In this document: positions 59,394 through 64,000 of the stretch, piece after piece
Position numbering within the stretch: the first letter of the stretch is position 1
How the letters are laid out: every line of letters begins with the position of its first letter
Program-made: the position numbers and the translations under genes
DNA from: Pseudopyrenochaeta lycopersici
Taxonomy: Eukaryota; Ascomycota; Dothideomycetes; Pleosporales; Pseudopyrenochaetaceae
NCBI GenBank assembly: GCA_003313425.1
Contig: NHZP01000002.1
Location: 1,922,001 to 1,986,000 of the forward strand
Direction: 5' to 3'
DNA: 64,000 bases
The notes under the pieces: model-generated
The model's input: the letters and a program-made list of their open reading frames with translations, nothing else
Databases searched by the model: none
What the model was told of the DNA's origin: nothing

Positions 59394-60422
59394 TAGAGTC
59401 CGTGAAAGTTCACGTCTGGCTGAGTGACTGATCATGACGAAACGCCTCCATTGCTATTTCTATCCACACACTACGGAAGAACATGCTTTCGCTTGCAGAG
59501 AAAAAGAAATTTCCACAACGTCCAAACCCCCAACTTCCCCCATCCGTTTCCGCCGCTTCACGTGGCACATTCGCTACATCCGAACCTCAGTCCGACAGGT
59601 CGTGCCACGACCCACAAGTGCTGACAACCCAATGTGCGACCGTTGGCAACATCAACACGCTACGCGCATTTCCGCACATCGGTGCCTGACGCAAAAAGCG
59701 CTTGCTGACAGCCTCGTGCATGGTGGCCCCCCTCCCCTCAGATCCTCGAAACCAACAAACACATCCTGGTCCGATTGTCTTACCAGAACCCTACGCCTGT
59801 GCAACCCGGACCCGAAGAGGCCCAACAAACACCTGGACGTCATCCAGCGCGCCTGCCAGTACGGAGACGCGATCGCATCGCACGTCGAAACGGCGCGCAA
59901 CCGGTCTGCCGCCGGATAAAGCTGGCCAGAAGCTTCTCGAACGCGGCGTCGTCGTTTCGTTCGGGTAAAAAAAGATATTGATAGCACACCATCCCGCGCC
60001 TGGTAGCGAAGTCACAAGTATAGTGCCGCATCCAACGCCGCGGGGCGCACTGTAGGGCTTCGTTCCTTCTACCTAGTTACATGTCTGCGCGATCCAATCG
60101 CAATTTGCTCTCGCAATATCATGCGACGCCCGTGTAAATCAGCCCTTGATATTACGCTAGATAGCGGCAGTCGTCGAGATGTGACGTGCGCGCCTGAGTA
60201 CAAACAGTGGAGAAATTATTCACCCACTTTTTTCATAGATTCAATTTCTGCTGCTTTACAGTGTCCTTGAATGGGCGTCGGTATTTCATTTTTTGCTTTT
60301 CTATTCTCTTCCTTTCCTCCATTCATTTTATGGTGTGCTAATTGAAATTGACTGTCCTTTCAAACGTGCTTTTTCCAATATCTGCATTCTGACTCTCACG
60401 TACTTCCGTGGGCCCATGTCGT

Positions 60423-60850
60423 GCAACTGAGACTAGTTTCAGAGTGGAGATCTGTTCTGTGCGTGAGAATCTTGAGTAACCACATGCATGTTAGAGTGTG
60501 TGGTGTCGCAAAAGCAAGATGGGTGAGTAAGGATGCAGTCTGCTTCTGACTTCCACACGCCGCTTCCTGGGTTGAAGTTGCTGCATTTGAGACTAATTCC
60601 ATAGTGACGATCTGTTCTGTACGTAAGAAACTCGAGCAAAGATGTCTTGGTATGTATGATTTTGGAAGCAAACATGGCTGAGTAAGATGCAGTCTGCAGT
60701 CTGCAGTCTGCAGTCTGCATTCTGACGTCGAGACACCGTTTCCGTGAATCAAGTGGCTACACTTGGAACTAGTTTCAGAGTTTATCTTTATTTTGTACGT
60801 CAGAAACTCAAGCAAACATGTGTTGCTGCGCTTGATATCTCCGATGCAGC
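60423..60850. repeat. Degenerate three-copy tandem repeat, unit about 160-176 bp
   Basis: Three diverged copies in direct orientation. The core ACTAGTTTCAGAGT begins at about 60432, 60592 (as ACTAATTCCATAGT) and 60768, giving spacings of 160 and 176 bp. Downstream of each core lies a second shared block, CTGTACGTAAGAAACTCGAG-like, and then GGCTGAGTAAG-like sequence. The 16-bp gain in the second unit is due to a TGCAGTC microsatellite. Confidence 0.75.
60688..60722. repeat. TGCAGTC microsatellite
   Basis: Four perfect copies of TGCAGTC plus one TGCATTC inside the second unit of the larger tandem repeat. Confidence 0.9.
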
Positions 60851-61234
60851 CCTGGCTGAGGTAAGATGGAGTTGCCCGTTCCCCGGAAACATTCCGCAAC
60901 GTGGGGCAGCCGCTTCCCCGCAGAATCCCCAATTCAACATCACCGAGGTGTAGGAAGTACTCGGAGAGGCCTCGGACGAAATGTACTTTTTATTTCCTCG
61001 ACCATCTCCTACTAATCACAGCTATCTCACATCCATGTTAACTCCGTCTGCGGGCTCTTCAATTGCGTTATCAATCCAAGCGATACCGCATCCCCGCAAC
61101 GTAATTGCCGAAACCAACATAGATCCCTCCCAAAAAAAACTTGGACTTTCTGAGACCTCTCTCTCATAATCCCAAATTTTAGACCGGCTGCCTTATCCTC
61201 CTCCCAGTCACTTCCCCCCAATCGCATCACCGAA

Positions 61235-63945
61235 ATGTCGTCCCAACACCCTGTCCCCCGTAAACTATGGCAACATCCGAATCCAAGATCGACGGCTATG
61301 TGGAACTTCATGCAAAGCGCGAATCAAAGACGAGGGCTTAACATGCAGGTAAGCTCAGAATAAACGGTCTTTCTCACCCTTGCCCCCCAGCTGCTGTCTT
61401 AGCTTGGGAACTGCGCTTGCGTTTCACAGTTCAGACCCTCAGTGTGGGTTCTCGTGTTGGAGCTGGACCGCGCTCAGCTGGCGAAATGCTACCATGCTGT
61501 TGGTCGAAAACTTGACCATGTGGCTCGCTAGCGGAGACCAGTCTGCGCAAAGCATGTCAAATTTGGATTGCACATCTGAGACCCTTTGTCGATATGGAGG
61601 CGGAGGCGGAGGCGTGGGATAGGCGTTTCGGAACATGTAGCTGAGGGAGGGATATCGACAACGGTTCGATGACCATTTGATATGCGGACAGGCTAGTGAG
61701 GCTGTGCTGAGGATGAGCTTTGAGTGATGCACTAACACGCTCGGAATCGTTAACCGTGAATGCTTTGCTGACGTAGTGGCGTAGACGTTCCGCGAGCTGT
61801 ACGAATGGAGTGTGGGTAACACACGAACAGATTTCTGGGAAGACATGTGGGCTGCTAGTAGGCTGATCTACGAGGGACGATATACTGAGGTACCACATGA
61901 TCTCTATCTATGATTCCTGATTCTGCAAATGGCTGTGTCTAACTCTCTAGATCGTCGATACCTCGGCGCCTATGGATTCTATCCCCCGCTGGTTTCATGG
62001 AACTCACCTGAACTTCGCAGAGAATATTCTGTATTCAGCCTCGCCAAGTAATCCATCCATTCGGACTACGGAGAACAAAGAAGACTCCAAGATCGTCTTG
62101 ACCGAGATTCGTGAAGGCAACACTGAAGTTCGAAACCTAACATGGGGCGATTTGCGTCAACGCGTAGGCCTGCTTGCCAATGCCCTGCGAGCAAAAGGCG
62201 TAAAAAAGGGTGATCGTGTTGCTGTTGTTGCCAGCACAAGTTTTGATACGTTCATTGTCTTCATGGCCATTACGAGTTTAGGAGGGCTGTTCAGCTCCAG
62301 TAGTACCGATATGGGGACCAAGGGCATCTTGGAGCGACTGCTTCAGATCAAGCCTGCGTATGTCTTCTTTGATGACTGGACAGTTTATAATGGCAAGACC
62401 ATCGACCTCCGTCCGAAAATCAAGGACATTGTCAATGGCATGAGAGGCGTCTCCGAGTTCAAGGCCGTTGTCACGCAACCTCGATTCCCTGGGAAACCAG
62501 CAGCCGTAGATGGTTCGACGAATACCGTGACACTGGACAACTTTTTGCAGGCCGCGAATGGGGACTCTGTGATTAAGTTTGAAAGAGTTGCGTTTCGCGA
62601 CCCGTTTTTGATCGTATACTCGAGTGGGACCACAGGCGTTCCAAAGTGTATATGTCACTCCACTGGAGGTGTTCTACTCAGCGTCACAAAAGAAGGCCGG
62701 TTACACAGGGAGACAGGGCCGGATAGTGTTGTTTTACAGTACACTACCACTGGCTGGATCATGTATCTCGTCTCTGTACAGTGTTGTCTCTTTGGTGCCC
62801 GCAGCGTGCTCTACGACGGCTCGCCTTTCCAACCCTCTCCACAAGCTTTCCTAGCCACCCTCGAGGAACAGCGCGTGACTGATTTCGGCACTTCGCCGCG
62901 CTTTCTACACGAGCTGGAGAAGCGCGAGATTATCCCCCGCAAGCTTTTCGATCTCTCTGCTCTCCGCTCCGTTTGTAGCACTGGTATGGTCCTCTCCGAC
63001 TCACAGTTTGAGTGGTTCTACGATACTGCTTTCCCAGCGATCGTCCATCTACGGAATATTTCTGGGGGCACAGACTTGGCTGGTTGCTTCGGGGTCGAGA
63101 ATCCACTGGATCCTGTGTATGTCGGCGGATGCCAGGGCCCTTGCTTAGGCACGAAACTAGAGGTGTATGATAGTCTGATCGAAAACGGGCCCGGAGAGGC
63201 TGTACCCCACGGTGAACCAGGAGACCTCGTTGCTACAGCTTCCTTTCCCAACCAGCCCGTATTTTTCTGGGGCGATGACAGCGGTGAGCGGTACCAGAAT
63301 GCTTACTATGCCCGCTTCCCGCATGTCTGGACACACGGAGATTTCATCCAGATCCACCCTATAACTGGTCAAATCCTGTTCTTGGGCCGTGCAGATGGCG
63401 TTCTAAATCCAAGTGGAGTGCGCTTTGGCTCATCCGACATCTATAGCGTGATCGAGTCGCATTTTCCGGAGATTGCAGACAGCGTCTGTGTTGGACAGCG
63501 AAGACCGCAGGATCTTGATGAGAGCGTAATGCTTTTCTTGCAGATGAATGAAGGATACGAATTCACCGCGCCGCTTGTGGAGAAGGTGAAGAGGAAGATT
63601 AGCGAGGAGAGAAGCAGAAGACATGTCCCAAGATATGTATTCCAAACCTGGGACATTCCGGTACGTATACTCAAGTCATGTAAACCTACATCAGACGTCC
63701 TTCCTGGCCTCCTCAACATATACATTGCATGCCATGCTTTGTTGCTGACAACATCACAGAAAACAGTCAACCTCAAGAAAGTTGAGCTGCCAGTAAAGCA
63801 GATTGTGTCAGGCAAGAAAATCAAACCGAGTGGCACTCTGGCAAATCCCGATAGTCTCAAGTTCTACGAGCAGTTTGCCAATGTGGAAGAGGTCCTTGCG
63901 AGGGCGGAAACGGAGAAGAAGAATAGAGTGAAGAGTAAGTTGTAG
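61235..63945 (+). CDS. AACS: Acetoacetyl-CoA synthetase
   Basis: Exons 61235-61348, 61785-61889, 61951-63660 and 63760-63945 give 704 aa. The enzyme activates acetoacetate with ATP and CoA in the cytosol, as part of ketone-body and leucine-carbon use. The N-terminal exons restore the family sequence: RKLWQHPNPRSTAMWNFM, then TFRELYEWSVGNTRTDFWED, then IPRWFHGTHLNFAENIL. The ANL-superfamily core YSSGTTGVPK occupies about residues 296-305, and the C-terminal domain includes VKQIVSGKKIKPSGT, with family-typical lysines. The first intron is 436 nt, far longer than any other here. The last is 99 nt and has no in-frame stop, so unspliced transcripts would still be open. Confidence 0.93.
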
Positions 63946-64000
63946 TCTATAACTGTACATATAGGGAATACCTTCTTCCGTGGATAGATAACATTTACAA

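Larger units (their letters stand above)
57393..61234. other. Gene-poor region with tandem repeats
   Basis: About 3.8 kb without a supportable gene. It includes poly-T tracts near 58450, a short minisatellite at 59338, and the degenerate tandem repeat at 60.4-60.85 kb. The last 200 bases are pyrimidine-rich and look like the AACS leader. Confidence 0.5.

Noticed and set aside
60396..60932. 178-codon minus-strand frame across the tandem repeat
   Set aside because: It is built from diverged repeat units whose frames conflict, so I record the repeat and not a gene.
61439..61846. Antisense frame inside the AACS first intron
   Set aside because: It runs into AACS exon 2 on the opposite strand, has no motif and is probably chance.

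Overview
This is nuclear DNA of a filamentous ascomycete. Nearly all genes carry short GT-AG introns of about 41-99 nt. Several families are typical of moulds: Zn2Cys6 regulator, SAT4-type rhodopsin-like protein, DHA2 drug transporters, GH7 cellulase, PL4 lyase, CorA-like protein, DUF1688. Gene content and protein flavour suggest a plant-associated Dothideomycete, probably Pleosporales. That placement is inference, since no marker gene is present. There is no rRNA, confident tRNA, CRISPR array or intact transposon.

Layout. 1-2.5 kb: no gene seen. 2.5-8.7 kb: URC4-like DUF1688 protein, then an ENA-type Na+/K+ P-type ATPase whose frame is broken by one base. 10.6-24.7 kb: rhodopsin-like membrane protein, cytochrome P450 and DHA2 transporter (all minus), then Zn2Cys6 factor, secreted intradiol dioxygenase and ribokinase (all plus). 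The P450, transporter, regulator and dioxygenase look like a small catabolic or detoxification cluster. 24.7-29.4 kb: a long gene-poor stretch with coding-like scraps. 29.4-36.5 kb: GH7 cellobiohydrolase, a large secreted phytase-like protein with EGF-like modules, and QTRT2 of queuosine tRNA modification. 36.8-39.8 kb: two adjacent single-exon genes of unknown function. 40-48.7 kb: a second DHA2 transporter, a cysteine synthase-rhodanese fusion, a short-chain dehydrogenase and a PL4 rhamnogalacturonan lyase. 50.8-57.4 kb: a small secreted ricin-type beta-trefoil lectin, a CorA-like membrane protein and a disordered Ser/Pro/Thr-rich protein. 57.4-61.2 kb: gene-poor, with minisatellites and a degenerate three-copy tandem repeat. 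61.2-63.9 kb: acetoacetyl-CoA synthetase.

How the genes fit together. The GH7 enzyme, PL4 lyase, phytase-like protein, beta-trefoil lectin and intradiol dioxygenase all have predicted signal peptides. They fit growth on plant tissue: cellulose, pectin side chains, phytate and lignin-derived aromatics. They are scattered, not clustered. Primary-metabolism genes (URC4, ribokinase, QTRT2, AACS) lie among them.

Exon boundaries were placed by hand from splice signals, frame continuity and family motifs. Every spliced model given here keeps frame from ATG to stop, except the ENA gene.
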